The notes: generated by a model not told the origin, from the sequence alone. DNA of 21,563 bases from Verrucomicrobiota bacterium (GCA_026397695.1 JAPLUJ010000719.1:1-21563); one strand, 5' to 3'. Numbered from the stretch's first letter, positions 1 to 8,420 are shown. Program-made: numbers and translations.

Positions 1-1852
1 TGACGCGGGTATCCGGCACCGCCAGGATGGGGGCGGTGTCGAGCACCACGATATCGTAGTCGCGGCAGGCCTGATCGAGGACGGACTGGAGGTGAGTGAT
101 TTCGAGGAGTTCGCCCGGGTTGGGGGCGCGCATTCCGGACAGGATGATGTGGAGGTTTTCCTGGCCGCTATTGCGGCAGATGACCTCGTCAAAGGAGGCG
201 AGGCCGGCAAGGCACTCGGTGATGCCGCCATGTGACTGTTCGCGGGTGAGGCCGAAGACCTTGTGGACCGAGGGTTTGCGCAAGTCCAGATCGATGAGGA
301 GGGTCTTGCGTCCCTGGCCGGCGGCGGCAAGGGCGAAATTGGCGGAGGTCAGGGTTTTGCCTTCACCGGGGAGAGAGCTGGTGAAGAGGGAGATTTTGCG
401 CGTTGCTTCGTCGCCGAGGAGGGAGACGGACGCGCGGAGGACGCGATACATTTCCGCATAACTGGTGGAAGAAGTGCCGTGACGGAAGACGAGGCGCCGG
501 TCCCAATCCTGGTGGAAATTCGTTTTATCGTTGGGGTTGCGTTTCCGATACTGTTGTTCGGCGACGGCGAGGTGATGGAGTTTGATATCGGCAATCGCGG
601 CGAGAACGGGCACGCTGGTCTCGCCGACGAGCTGAGAGACAGTGTGGAACTTGTTGTCGAGGCGGATCATGAGCAGGGCGAACAGGAGCCCGCAGGCAAG
701 GCCGCCCAGAGTGCCGGAGGCGAAGACTTTGCTGGCAATCGGGGCCGAGGGGCCACCGGGCACACGGGCCAGATTGCTGACCTCGGCGGTGGATTCTTCC
801 GACTCCTGATTGACGCTGGTTTCCTGCATGCGGGTCAGCATGCTGTTGAAGACACTCGTTGAACTGGTGATTTCGCTCTCCAGCACCCCAATGCGTGCGA
901 GGAGTTGCTGACGGGCGCTGTGCAGATAGTCGTCAGGTTGGGTCAGGTGATCCGGCATTTCCTTGCCGACCGACTCCCAATAGGACTTGTCAGTCGCGGT
1001 CTTGCGGGCCGCATCGAACTCACGAATGAAACGCTCTTGAAGTTGTTTCAGTTCCGCGTTGGCGGCCATCATTTTCGGATGTTTCGGGAGGTAGCGGCGC
1101 TCCAACGTGGTGACCTCGTTTTCCTTGGTATCGAGCGCCTTGAGCACCTCCAGGGCGCGCGAGTAGATCGACTGGGTGCTACGGGCGGATTGGAGGCTGA
1201 TGCGGGCGTCCTTGGATTCCTTTTCCAACAGATCGATCGAGCTGCTGCGGCCTGCGGTGCGGGCGCTGGCGATCTCGGCGAGGTATTCGCGGGCAATGGC
1301 ATCGGCGAGGGCTTTGGAGACTTCGGGCACGGGGTGGGTGATGGCAATATCGAGCAGGCGGGTTCCGCGGCGGATGGAGACTTGCATCCAACCGGAGATC
1401 ATGCCGCCGAGGACGGGGGCGGGCGGCGGGGCTTGGCGCGCCGAGTCGTCGTTGGCGGCGGTCTCCTTGCCAAGTTTGTTACGCAGCCATTCGGGCATCC
1501 AATCCACCGGTATCGGCATCAAGCCGGGCAGATCGCGAACATCCTGGCGTGATGCGACGCGTTCGAGCAAGTCCATGCGGCGGATGCGTTCGGCGACGGT
1601 GTTCATGGCTTCGATGCTGCCCAGGTTGATTTCATCGACCTGGTCGCGGGACATCACGGAATTGGTTTGCTGTTTGATCAGCAGGGATGCGGCGGCGGTG
1701 TATTGCTTCGGGGTTTTGGAAAGATAGTAGGTGGCTCCGAGAAATCCGAGGATCATCCCCAGAACAATCCAATACCAGCGACCAATGAGATGATTCGCCA
1801 TCCGCCTGAGCTTGTCCTGATCGGGACGGCGCGATGTGCCGCTGTCCGGCAT
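1..1852 (-). CDS. Wzc-like EPS co-polymerase / BY-family tyrosine autokinase (3' end off window)
   Basis: Inner-membrane polysaccharide co-polymerase fused to a cytoplasmic tyrosine autokinase, controlling EPS chain length and export. The frame reads open for 617 codons down to the left edge. An N-terminal membrane segment sits around residues 26-45 (WYWIVLGMILGFLGATYYL) and begins the Wzz domain. A long helical periplasmic region follows, then a second hydrophobic segment (ASGTLGGLACGLLFALLMI). The kinase domain has Walker A SSLPGEGKT (about 492-500), Walker A' LLIDLDLRKP (about 518-527) and Walker B IVVLDTAP (Asp about 605), the BY-kinase signature. The C-terminal Tyr cluster would lie outside the window. 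The chosen ATG is 10 nt after the Wza stop. An in-frame ATG at 1915 would add 21 residues and overlap Wza. Neither start has a clear ribosome binding site. The family call is secure; the start is not. Confidence 0.93.
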   Translation of the reverse strand, partial: MPDSGTSRRPDQDKLRRMANHLIGRWYWIVLGMILGFLGATYYLSKTPKQYTAAASLLIKQQTNSVMSRDQVDEINLGSIEAMNTVAERIRRMDLLERVASRQDVRDLPGLMPIPVDWMPEWLRNKLGKETAANDDSARQAPPPAPVLGGMISGWMQVSIRRGTRLLDIAITHPVPEVSKALADAIAREYLAEIASARTAGRSSSIDLLEKESKDARISLQSARSTQSIYSRALEVLKALDTKENEVTTLERRYLPKHPKMMAANAELKQLQERFIREFDAARKTATDKSYWESVGKEMPDHLTQPDDYLHSARQQLLARIGVLESEITSSTSVFNSMLTRMQETSVNQESEESTAEVSNLARVPGGPSAPIASKVFASGTLGGLACGLLFALLMIRLDNKFHTVSQLVGETSVPVLAAIADIKLHHLAVAEQQYRKRNPNDKTNFHQDWDRRLVFRHGTSSTSYAEMYRVLRASVSLLGDEATRKISLFTSSLPGEGKTLTSANFALAAAGQGRKTLLIDLDLRKPSVHKVFGLTREQSHGGITECLAGLASFDEVICRNSGQENLHIILSGMRAPNPGELLEITHLQSVLDQACRDYDIVVLDTAPILAVPDTRV

Positions 1853-1862
1853 GTCCAGATCT

Positions 1863-2717
1863 TCAGAATCCTCGATATCGAATGCTTGGCGGCGTGAGCG
1901 CTGGGACGGTGACATAGACGGTGATCACATCATCGGGCTGAATGAGGAATGGCCGATCCCCGCGTAGGGAGATCACCTTGAAATCGACGAGGATGACCGT
2001 GCCCTTGCGGTTGATGGTGACTTTTTTCGGATTGGCCAAATCTGTCAGGCCGCCGGCCAAGGCAATCGCATTGACCAGATCCAGTTTGCCCTTGAGCGGA
2101 AAGGGCAAGGGGCCCGGCTTGCTGACTTGGCCAAGCACGGCGAACGTTTTGCCGATGAAAGCACTCTGGTTGACAATGATGCGATCGCCTGCGGCAAGTT
2201 GGGTGCGACCGGATGCGCCTTGGATCGCATCCATGCTGTAGGTGGAAGTCGCCCCTGAGGCGCGGACGAGGCGGATGCCATTGGCATCGGCGGTTTCGGC
2301 GAGACCGCCACAAGAAGTCATGGCGGTGACCAAATCGAGGTGGCCGGATACGGGCATCGGAATCTGGCCGGGACTTTTGACCGCGCCGATGACCGAGATG
2401 AATTCGGTGGCGTAATCGGTGACGGAAATGTTCAGTTTGGGATCGACGAGATAATCCTTGGCATAAAGTTCACGGAGGCGGTCGGCAGCGGCGGAGATGC
2501 TCAAGCCGCTGATCTGCACGGGACCGATGAGGGGGAACGATGCCTGGCCGGTTTTGAGGATGCGGACTTGGACGGAGAGATCCGCCTCTTCATAGACGGC
2601 CACGCTGATGACGTCGTTTGGGCGCAAGATGTAAGTGGCTTCCTCCTTGTCGGCCGCAAGGGCTGCCACGGGGAGGATCAACACCAGCATGAAGCGGAAC
2701 AATCCCACGAATTTCAT
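1863..2717 (-). CDS. Wza-like polysaccharide export protein (SLBB domains)
   Basis: Periplasmic/outer-membrane export protein expected to channel polysaccharide from the Wzc-type partner. The ATG at 2717 begins a classical signal peptide (MKFVGLFRFMLVLILPVAALA, cleavage near residue 21). Mature residues about 27-105 form the Poly_export domain (YILRPNDVISVAVYEEADLS). Two SLBB-like segments follow: VIGAVKSPGQIPMPVSG onward, and VLGQVSKPGPLPFPLKG onward, each leading into a 'GGL' turn. The tail reads QPDDVITVYVTVP. At 284 aa it is shorter than E. coli Wza and has no lipobox Cys, as in many GumB-like versions. The frame stays open upstream to 3032, but that overlaps the preceding gene and lacks a signal peptide. 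An ATG at 2741 would add eight residues. It is the middle gene of the export operon, 205 nt after the barrel gene. Confidence 0.92.
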   Translation of the reverse strand: MKFVGLFRFMLVLILPVAALAADKEEATYILRPNDVISVAVYEEADLSVQVRILKTGQASFPLIGPVQISGLSISAAADRLRELYAKDYLVDPKLNISVTDYATEFISVIGAVKSPGQIPMPVSGHLDLVTAMTSCGGLAETADANGIRLVRASGATSTYSMDAIQGASGRTQLAAGDRIIVNQSAFIGKTFAVLGQVSKPGPLPFPLKGKLDLVNAIALAGGLTDLANPKKVTINRKGTVILVDFKVISLRGDRPFLIQPDDVITVYVTVPALTPPSIRYRGF

Positions 2718-2892
2718 GGTATTTTCAAAGGGCTTGGGCATGGAAAATTGGATGCAGACAAAGGGTTGGACATGGATGGATGGACAGGACGTAGCAAGCC
2801 ATGCCGAAAAATCGATAAGGTTTTCCATAACACAATACCAGCAAAAAAAGTGGCAAGCGATGGTGGAGCGGTGGGGCCCCGTATGGAAGTGC

Positions 2893-2914
2893 CGGTCAGG
2901 ATCCGCGCTGACCG
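2893..2914. other. Hairpin between barrel gene and wza-like gene
   Basis: A perfect 7-bp stem CGGTCAG/CTGACCG with an 8-nt loop lies just downstream of the barrel gene stop on the minus strand. No T-run follows, so it is not a canonical intrinsic terminator. It could act as an mRNA processing or stability element within the operon. Function is not established. Confidence 0.35.
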
Positions 2915-2922
2915 TAGATCCG

Positions 2923-4686
2923 TTAAAAATTCCGGTTGATGCTGAAGCCCATTTGCAAGGAGTCCCAGGAATTCCCGGTGCCGCTCGCACTGCTGCTCGT
3001 GTAGACGCCGCTCTGCTCGTTGTAACGGACAAACACGCTGGCGTTGCAGGTGTTGGCGAAAACGGGCATGCTGAGCGTGCTGTCGAAGTTCAGGGAGTCG
3101 CTGTCCGGTCGGCCCACTGCCATGCCTTGTGGAGAGGCCGAAGTGCTGGTGAGATAGGACACACCGAGGTTCAAGGTGGCCCGGCGGATCTTGCGGTGGT
3201 AGCCGAGCCGCAACGAATTGCTTTCATAGAACGCACCCGTACTCGTGGGGTCGGCCTGCATACCCCGGGACCACGCAAGGCTCATGCCCCACAAGCGCGA
3301 TGCCTGATAGTTCAGCGCCAGCGATCCCGACAGCGCCGGATCTATGGATTGCCCGTTGTCGGCTTGGTAAAAGTCAATGCCGGTCTGGGAAGTCAGCGTG
3401 ATTTTTCTGCTCAGCTTGTAATTCAGGGTGACGGTGGGGCCGATGGAAGTACGGTTTTGTTGGGGAATGATGCTGGAGGGGTAGGTGCCGCTCATGGAGG
3501 TGTAACGGATGCCCGGACCAATCTCTGTTAGAACGGAATACCGCCACAAAACCGACGTTCCGAGACTGAAATAACTCGTATCGCCATAACCGCCGCCGGT
3601 CGAAGTGGTGGAATTCTGGTCGATATTTCCCGTCAGCGAGATATCCTTGTTGAGCCGATACCGGGTCGACAGCCCCATATGAATGCGGGTGTTCTCAACG
3701 ACGGCGGAAGAGGCGGAGGATGAATAATTGTTGCTGCCCTGGTCCAGATCGATGCCGGCGCTTAGCGAAGCACTGAATTTACGACCCTCGTAATTGACCA
3801 TCACGCTGGCACCCATGTTGACGCGATTGAAGTCGCCCTGATTGAAATCCTGATTGTTGCCGCCCTGCGGACTGCCGCCAAAGGTTGAGTTGGAGTAGTA
3901 ATTTTGGGGGCTGCCGCGGTTCGAATCGTAGCCGGCGGTGGCGGTGGCGGTGATCCTGCCACTCTTGTAATTGGCGACCAAGCCGCCACCCTGGCTGTAG
4001 CCACTGAAGTCCGACATGCTGAAATACTGGTCGTAGCGACCACGGTAATTGGCGCCAAACGTGAATGGAATGCCCTTCGATAGATAACTCAGGTTCCCCC
4101 CAAGACTGGTGAAAAAATCAGCCTGCGGCTGGGAAGATCGGGTGATATTCGAGTCGTAGGTGCCGGTCAGCGTGGCGGCCATGCTGAAACCGCCGAGCAG
4201 ATCGTCCCCAAACGCACTCCCTAACGGAAAACCTGACATATTGTCGAAAGGCCCGCCCGTGTCGCTGGTGTCGGACAGTTCGGTCGTGTCGGAAAGTTCG
4301 GAAAGTTCGGAAAGTTCGGTCGGATCGGCCGTGTCGGACGGCTCGGTCGGATTGCTCGGATCGGTAGGATCGCTCGGCGTGTTGGAGATGGGCGGATAGC
4401 CGGGCACGCTCGGCGTGTTGGAGATGGGCGGGTAGCCGGGCACGCTCGGCGTGTTGGAGATGGGCGGGTAACCGGGCACGCTCGGCGTGTTGGAGATGGG
4501 CGGGGTGCCGGGCACGCTAGGCGTGTTGGAGATGGGCGGGTAGCCGGGCACGTTCGGCACCCCGGGCAACCCGCCAGACCCATCTGGTGCAATTCCTCCA
4601 TTGGTCTGGGCCGACAAGCGCGACAGCGCGAAGGCCACCCATAGACAGCCGGTGGCGGGCACGATGCCTGCGATGCGACGGATCAT
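2923..4686 (-). CDS. Outer-membrane beta-barrel protein with Pro/Ser/Thr repeat arm
   Basis: Probable outer-membrane barrel, presumably serving EPS export or anchoring with the downstream Wza-like and Wzc-like proteins. From the ATG at 4686, a signal peptide ends near residue 26 (CLWVAFALSRLSA). A low-complexity arm follows: five copies of a 12-residue unit (PPISNTPSVPGY) and then a three-residue-period Ser/Asp/Glu/Thr stretch. The remaining ~400 residues alternate polar and hydrophobic strands rich in Ser, Gly, Asn and Tyr (e.g. SLTGNIDQNST, NLGVSYLTSTS). The protein ends in Phe (MGFSINRNF), as outer-membrane barrels usually do. This resembles BBP2-like barrels of EPS/exosortase clusters; the exact family is an inference. 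Starts at 4704 and 4857 are possible, and no ribosome binding site separates them. The 277-nt gap to the divergent polymerase gene should carry the promoter, but no convincing -35/-10 pair was found. Confidence 0.85.
   Translation of the reverse strand: MIRRIAGIVPATGCLWVAFALSRLSAQTNGGIAPDGSGGLPGVPNVPGYPPISNTPSVPGTPPISNTPSVPGYPPISNTPSVPGYPPISNTPSVPGYPPISNTPSDPTDPSNPTEPSDTADPTELSELSELSDTTELSDTSDTGGPFDNMSGFPLGSAFGDDLLGGFSMAATLTGTYDSNITRSSQPQADFFTSLGGNLSYLSKGIPFTFGANYRGRYDQYFSMSDFSGYSQGGGLVANYKSGRITATATAGYDSNRGSPQNYYSNSTFGGSPQGGNNQDFNQGDFNRVNMGASVMVNYEGRKFSASLSAGIDLDQGSNNYSSSASSAVVENTRIHMGLSTRYRLNKDISLTGNIDQNSTTSTGGGYGDTSYFSLGTSVLWRYSVLTEIGPGIRYTSMSGTYPSSIIPQQNRTSIGPTVTLNYKLSRKITLTSQTGIDFYQADNGQSIDPALSGSLALNYQASRLWGMSLAWSRGMQADPTSTGAFYESNSLRLGYHRKIRRATLNLGVSYLTSTSASPQGMAVGRPDSDSLNFDSTLSMPVFANTCNASVFVRYNEQSGVYTSSSASGTGNSWDSLQMGFSINRNF
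4262..4378. repeat. 9-bp tandem array, unit TCGGnnnnn, about 13 copies
   Basis: Successive 9-bp units begin TCGG (TCGGACAGT, TCGGTCGTG, TCGGAAAGT three times, TCGGTCGGA and so on). A few units have diverged at that position. The array is in frame within the barrel gene and encodes a three-residue-period Ser-Asp/Glu-X arm on the minus strand. It abuts the 36-bp array. Confidence 0.85.
4375..4554. repeat. 36-bp tandem repeat, five copies
   Basis: Five adjacent 36-bp units begin at 4375, 4411, 4447, 4483 and 4519 and differ at only a few positions. On the minus strand each encodes a 12-residue Pro-rich unit containing PPISNTPS. The near identity suggests recent expansion by slippage or unequal recombination, so copy number may vary between strains. 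Confidence 0.93.
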
Positions 4687-4963
4687 GGAGTGACAGGCGA
4701 GCATGACGATGACGAACGGCGTGATGGCGATAATGAAACAGAAGCATCCCCCCGATCCAAGCAAGAAAAAAATCCAGGAGGGCCCTGACTGACTCGCAGT
4801 AAATTCCTCAGGCAATCCGCCGTTCCTTGAAACATCCCCCTGCCTGTTCTGCGGCATTCCGGGATGGTTCTAACTTTTTTTTATCAAGCACCCGGGGATG
4901 GTGGCGCGGATTTACCTTTCCGCTCCGGCGATTCAAGGATTATGCTGTTCGCGTTATTCGGCC

Positions 4964-7204
4964 ATGTCTTTGCAACAATCTTCTGTCGCCTTCGAGGCAT
5001 CATCATCGGCAGAACGCCGGTCGTGTGTCGTGTTTGCCACGATGTTAGGGTTAGTCCTGTTGGCTGCGGGCTTTCCTGAAATGGCCCCGCAAGCCTTACT
5101 GGGTATTTTGTGGACCGGGGCGGGCGTGCTGCTGCTACTGCTGCCGCCCGAGGTGCGGGTGCCGCGGCTCTGGCTTGGGCTGGCAGTTGGCTTCGTGGGA
5201 TTTTCCTTGGCTGGTTATCTGCCGCGGGAGTGGGTGACTGTCTCTCCATGGCGGCTGGATGTGGAGGCGCGGGGACTCGCCACCGGCCGGTATGCCTTCG
5301 TGCAGCCCCGGCTTGCGGCCGAGGTCTTGGCCGGGTTCGCCGTGTCGGCGACGGTGGCGGTGTATTTGTTAGGCCACCGGATCGGCACACGCTTGCATCT
5401 GCGACTCGCGTTAGGCTTCGTGCTTGGCGTCGCGGTCTGGACTCTAGCAGCTTTGCACTGTCACAAGCCGGGTGACACGTTCGGCTTTTTCCCCAACCGC
5501 AATCACACCGCCACGCTGCTCGCCATCGGCACCTTCACCGGTCTGGGATGCTTTGCCCAAGCCATTCGCCTGAAGGCACCATGGAAAATCGCGCTATCCG
5601 TGGTGCCGATCTGTTTCTTCCTGTGGGTTTTGTTTGCCGTGTCGGAAAGCCGGGCCGGCATTGTGTTAGTCGCCGCAGGCTTCGTGGCGTGGATCCTATT
5701 GAGCGGATTCCGCCACCTGCGTGGGCATACCGGGAAAGCCATCGCGCTACTCCTGTTAGGGATAGGCGGGTTATTCCTCATCGCCGATTCCAAGGTGAAA
5801 ACGCGTTTGAATGAGACGATCGAACGATTCGATGCCCCGCCGCCCGCCACAGTGAGGCCACGAATTTCCTTCGACGAGGGTGCGGTCATTCAACCGGAGC
5901 TCATGATGGACGGGCGGATCACCATTTTTCTCGACACCTGGAAAATGATTTGTGGCGAGAGTTGGACCGGGGTGGGTCCGGGTCAGTTCGCCCAAGTGTT
6001 TCCCCAATACCGTGAAAAAACCAATGCCTCCAATGATGCGAGGTGTCTCCATCCGGAAAGCGATTGGCTGATGATGCTGGCGGAAACCGGCTGGCCTGCG
6101 GTGCTTTGCCTGGCGGCGGGAGTGGCGGCGCTTTTCCTTGCGGCGCTGCATCAAGCGTGGCGTGGCAGGGCGCGGTTTCTGCGCATGGGCTGTCTGGTGG
6201 CGGCCCTGTTGCTTTGCTGGCATGGGATTTTCGATGTGCCCGGCCACCGCGTCGGGCTGCTGTGGGCGGCCATCCTGTTAGCGGCGCTGTCGTTGCGCCC
6301 ACCTGCGGAAAATGCTGCGGGGAATGGGAAGAATGAGAAAAATGGGAGGAATGGGAAGAATCTGGCGTTGCGCTCACCTGCGGAACAAGCTGCCGCTCAT
6401 GACACCGTCCCGTCGCGCGGGTCGCGCCTTGTTTGGCGCGGCTTGGGTGGGCTCCTCATGCTCGCGGGCATCGCTTTACTCCATGCGCAGTGGACGAACT
6501 CACCGCTGTTGCCATCCGTCCAAGCCCTCCGCCACATGCAGCAGACCAAGACTCTTTACGACACCGATCAAGCGGCCTACGAGCGGGCAACGGCAGAAGG
6601 CCGCGACTATCAACCGCCCCCACAACAAGATCCGCTGGAGACGGCTTTGAAACACGTCGATCAAGCGCTCCGCATCGCGCCGCTCGATCCCCATCTCCAC
6701 TACATCCGGGGCGCGCTCGCCCTGCATTACGATGATAAAACCGCCATCGCCAGCCAGGCGTTCGCCATCCAACGCCGGTTGGCGCCGACCAGTGTCAGTC
6801 TCCCTATGGATCAAGCGCGGGCATGGATGGTTCAAGATCCGCAACAGGCGGCGGTCCTGTGGGGCGAGGCGCTGCGCCGCGCCGCCGCCGAGCAAACCCG
6901 CTTTCCGCAATGTCCGGTCGGCACTGTGAATATCTATCAGCAGGTGCTGCAAACCGTCGGCAAGGATGAAACCCTATCAAGCGCCGCTCTGGAGCTTGCC
7001 GACAAGTCTTCCGCTTTGCAGGTGCTTTGGGCACGCTCCGTCCCCGCAGCCATGCTGGATCGGGAAATGCCCCGCCTCCTTCCCGCGCTGGCTGCATCCA
7101 ACGACCGCAACACGCTCTTCCGGGTTTGGGAAGAACGTGGCTCGAAAGGGACGGCCGCCAGCTTTGCCCGGGCCCACCCTGATCTCGGTCTTTCCCCACG
7201 GTGA
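4964..7204 (+). CDS. O-antigen ligase / Wzy-like polymerase with TPR-like C-terminus
   Basis: Polytopic inner-membrane protein of the O-antigen ligase/Wzy family, expected to polymerise or ligate the polysaccharide exported by the divergent operon. Many hydrophobic segments span roughly residues 17-450. Family landmarks are FFPNRNHTATLL (NRN about 178-180), the periplasmic-loop motif GVGPGQF (about 336), HPESDWLMMLAETGWPA (about 363 on) and DVPGHR (about 424). A low-complexity linker containing a 9-bp repeat follows. The soluble tail carries TPR-like helices (ALKHVDQALRIAPLDPHLHY) and an Ala-rich helical end. At 746 aa it is longer than plain ligases because of this tail. Start choice: the frame is open from an ATG at 4898, but 4964 (MSLQQS) gives a more normal cytoplasmic N-terminus. 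No ribosome binding site decides it. Whether it is a ligase or a polymerase cannot be told from sequence. Confidence 0.9.
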   Translation: MSLQQSSVAFEASSSAERRSCVVFATMLGLVLLAAGFPEMAPQALLGILWTGAGVLLLLLPPEVRVPRLWLGLAVGFVGFSLAGYLPREWVTVSPWRLDVEARGLATGRYAFVQPRLAAEVLAGFAVSATVAVYLLGHRIGTRLHLRLALGFVLGVAVWTLAALHCHKPGDTFGFFPNRNHTATLLAIGTFTGLGCFAQAIRLKAPWKIALSVVPICFFLWVLFAVSESRAGIVLVAAGFVAWILLSGFRHLRGHTGKAIALLLLGIGGLFLIADSKVKTRLNETIERFDAPPPATVRPRISFDEGAVIQPELMMDGRITIFLDTWKMICGESWTGVGPGQFAQVFPQYREKTNASNDARCLHPESDWLMMLAETGWPAVLCLAAGVAALFLAALHQAWRGRARFLRMGCLVAALLLCWHGIFDVPGHRVGLLWAAILLAALSLRPPAENAAGNGKNEKNGRNGKNLALRSPAEQAAAHDTVPSRGSRLVWRGLGGLLMLAGIALLHAQWTNSPLLPSVQALRHMQQTKTLYDTDQAAYERATAEGRDYQPPPQQDPLETALKHVDQALRIAPLDPHLHYIRGALALHYDDKTAIASQAFAIQRRLAPTSVSLPMDQARAWMVQDPQQAAVLWGEALRRAAAEQTRFPQCPVGTVNIYQQVLQTVGKDETLSSAALELADKSSALQVLWARSVPAAMLDREMPRLLPALAASNDRNTLFRVWEERGSKGTAASFARAHPDLGLSPR
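6291..6395 (+). repeat. 9-bp tandem array bracketed by in-frame ~28-bp direct repeats
   Basis: Four 9-bp units (GGGAAGAAT, GAGAAAAAT, GGGAGGAAT, GGGAAGAAT) occupy 6326-6361, after a partial unit at 6321-6325. They are bracketed by two copies of CGTTGCGC(C/T)CACCTGCGGAA at 6291 and 6366. The 75-bp offset keeps the polymerase frame (LRPPAENAAG versus LRSPAEQAAA). It looks like an insertion/duplication tolerated in a linker. Confidence 0.8.
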
Positions 7205-7383
7205 AAGGCAAGTTTCACACCTCATTGCCCCGCCCATTCCTGAAAATTCCGCACGCGTCTGGAAACAGAATGGGGAAATCACGGGAAAATCGGTCGTTTT
7301 TACCTGGAAATCCTTCTCCCATGGTGTTTTCAGCACCCTCAGGACACGCCTGGATTTTTTTATTTTTATTTTTGTTTCATTGC

Positions 7384-7412
7384 TTGACACGCCCGGATTT
7401 GCCCGCCAATTT
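7384..7412 (+). promoter_or_regulatory. Candidate sigma70-type promoter for the small peptide / PEP-CTERM genes
   Basis: A perfect -35 TTGACA at 7384-7389 lies just after a very T/A-rich stretch (7354-7380) that could act as an UP element. A weak -10 CAATTT follows after 17 bp (7407-7412). The next ATG is at 7422, so the leader would be very short or absent. The 217 bases 7205-7421 hold no other gene that I can support. Confidence 0.45.
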
Positions 7413-7421
7413 GTCGCCGTT

Positions 7422-7550
7422 ATGAAAAAGCTGACCTACGTCCTCATCCTTTTTGCCCTTGCCTCTGTGGTTCCTGTTCAAGCGGCACGGACCGGGCGGC
7501 CAACGGTTGCTCCCATCCTTGTTCCCCCAACGCCAATCAGTCCTATCTGA
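7422..7550 (+). CDS. Small exported peptide, 42 aa, unknown function
   Basis: The peptide begins with a textbook signal sequence: MKKLT, a hydrophobic core (YVLILFALASVV), then PVQA before the likely cut site, leaving about 21 residues. The mature part is basic then Pro-rich (ARTGRPT, ending in PTPISPI) with no Cys. It starts just downstream of a TTGACA hexamer and ends 35 nt before the PEP-CTERM gene, so the two may be co-transcribed. The frame is also open far upstream inside the polymerase gene, but that stretch is only a shadow. I recognise no family. It could be a secreted signal or adhesion peptide, or a leader that affects the next gene. The gene call rests on the signal peptide and context. 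Confidence 0.55.
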   Translation: MKKLTYVLILFALASVVPVQAARTGRPTVAPILVPPTPISPI

Positions 7551-7585
7551 GACTGATTTCCAGTAATCGCGCCGCCCTCCATATT

Positions 7586-8395
7586 ATGAAAAAAACACTT
7601 CTGATTTTATCCTTCTCAGTGGCATCTGCGTGTATTGGCTACGCATTCACCTACACTGCAGACTTCAACAACAACACGCTTTACCCTAACGGTTCTGACG
7701 TAGCCGGTCATGATAATTGGTTCATCACCGGTGCCTCCAGTTCCGGCGGTCCAAGCTTGATAACCTCATCGCCGTGGGTAGGGCAGGGCCGGGCCGCATG
7801 GTTCGGCTTTCAGCCGATCAATGTTGGCGCAACTGATTCTTATCTATATCACACATGGGGTGCACCATTGGTAGGAAACAGCCTCTCTTATTCCCAGTTC
7901 GGGGTTACGATGATCATTGTAGACAGTAATATCGATTACCCGAAACGGGATGCGTTTGGTTTTACGTTCAGGGACGACGCCAATCAGGATATTTTCACAC
8001 TTACGTTCACCCCATCTACACAGACTTTGGATCCCGATTCCGACTTCAGAGTAGATAACGTCTCATGGTCGAGCAACTATGGTGCCGGTGGTGCTATTGG
8101 AACTCTTACAGAACCCCAATTCACAACCTTGGAAATTACTTTCACACCAGGTTCGGGCAACGATGTCACGTTCAATGTCAAGTCCGCAGGAGTTCAATTG
8201 AAAACCGGCACTCTAACGAATGCAGCCGGGTTGAACCTTAACACATTCGGAGCACTGTGGACGCCGCTAGATCCTCTTGATGTGGGAGCGAATCAACTGG
8301 TCTTCGATAACCTCAGCTTGGTTCCCGAGCCATCATCAGCGCTGCTGGGTCTGCTGGGTGCTTCGCTGGTGTTTGTCCGCCGCCGCCGGGCATGA
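7586..8395 (+). CDS. PEP-CTERM sorting-domain protein (predicted exosortase substrate)
   Basis: Secreted 269-aa protein. It begins with a signal peptide (MKKTLLILSFSVASACIGYA), followed by a beta-rich body resembling lectin/LamG-like sandwiches (FTYTADFNNNTLYPNG; DAFGFTFRDDANQDIFTLTF). The C-terminus carries a complete PEP-CTERM tripartite signal: VPEPSS, a hydrophobic helix (ALLGLLGASLVFV) and a basic tail RRRRA. In known systems an exosortase cleaves this signal, and the product ends up in or with the extracellular polysaccharide matrix. Its position beside the EPS genes fits that. No exosortase is in the window. The gene looks less GC-rich and richer in Asn/Thr codons than its neighbours, as is common for fast-evolving surface proteins. 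The ATG follows CTCCATATT without an evident Shine-Dalgarno. A strong terminator follows 25 nt after the stop. Confidence 0.92.
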   Translation: MKKTLLILSFSVASACIGYAFTYTADFNNNTLYPNGSDVAGHDNWFITGASSSGGPSLITSSPWVGQGRAAWFGFQPINVGATDSYLYHTWGAPLVGNSLSYSQFGVTMIIVDSNIDYPKRDAFGFTFRDDANQDIFTLTFTPSTQTLDPDSDFRVDNVSWSSNYGAGGAIGTLTEPQFTTLEITFTPGSGNDVTFNVKSAGVQLKTGTLTNAAGLNLNTFGALWTPLDPLDVGANQLVFDNLSLVPEPSSALLGLLGASLVFVRRRRA

Positions 8396-8420
8396 TAAAT
8401 CCTTAATCGTGGTTTTCAGC

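Noticed and set aside
905..1552. Plus-strand 215-codon open frame over the kinase region
   Set aside because: The minus strand reads open through 617 codons with Walker A, A' and B motifs; this frame is its complement.
2718..3032. Longer start for the Wza-like gene
   Set aside because: It overlaps the barrel gene and hides a clear signal peptide that begins at 2717.
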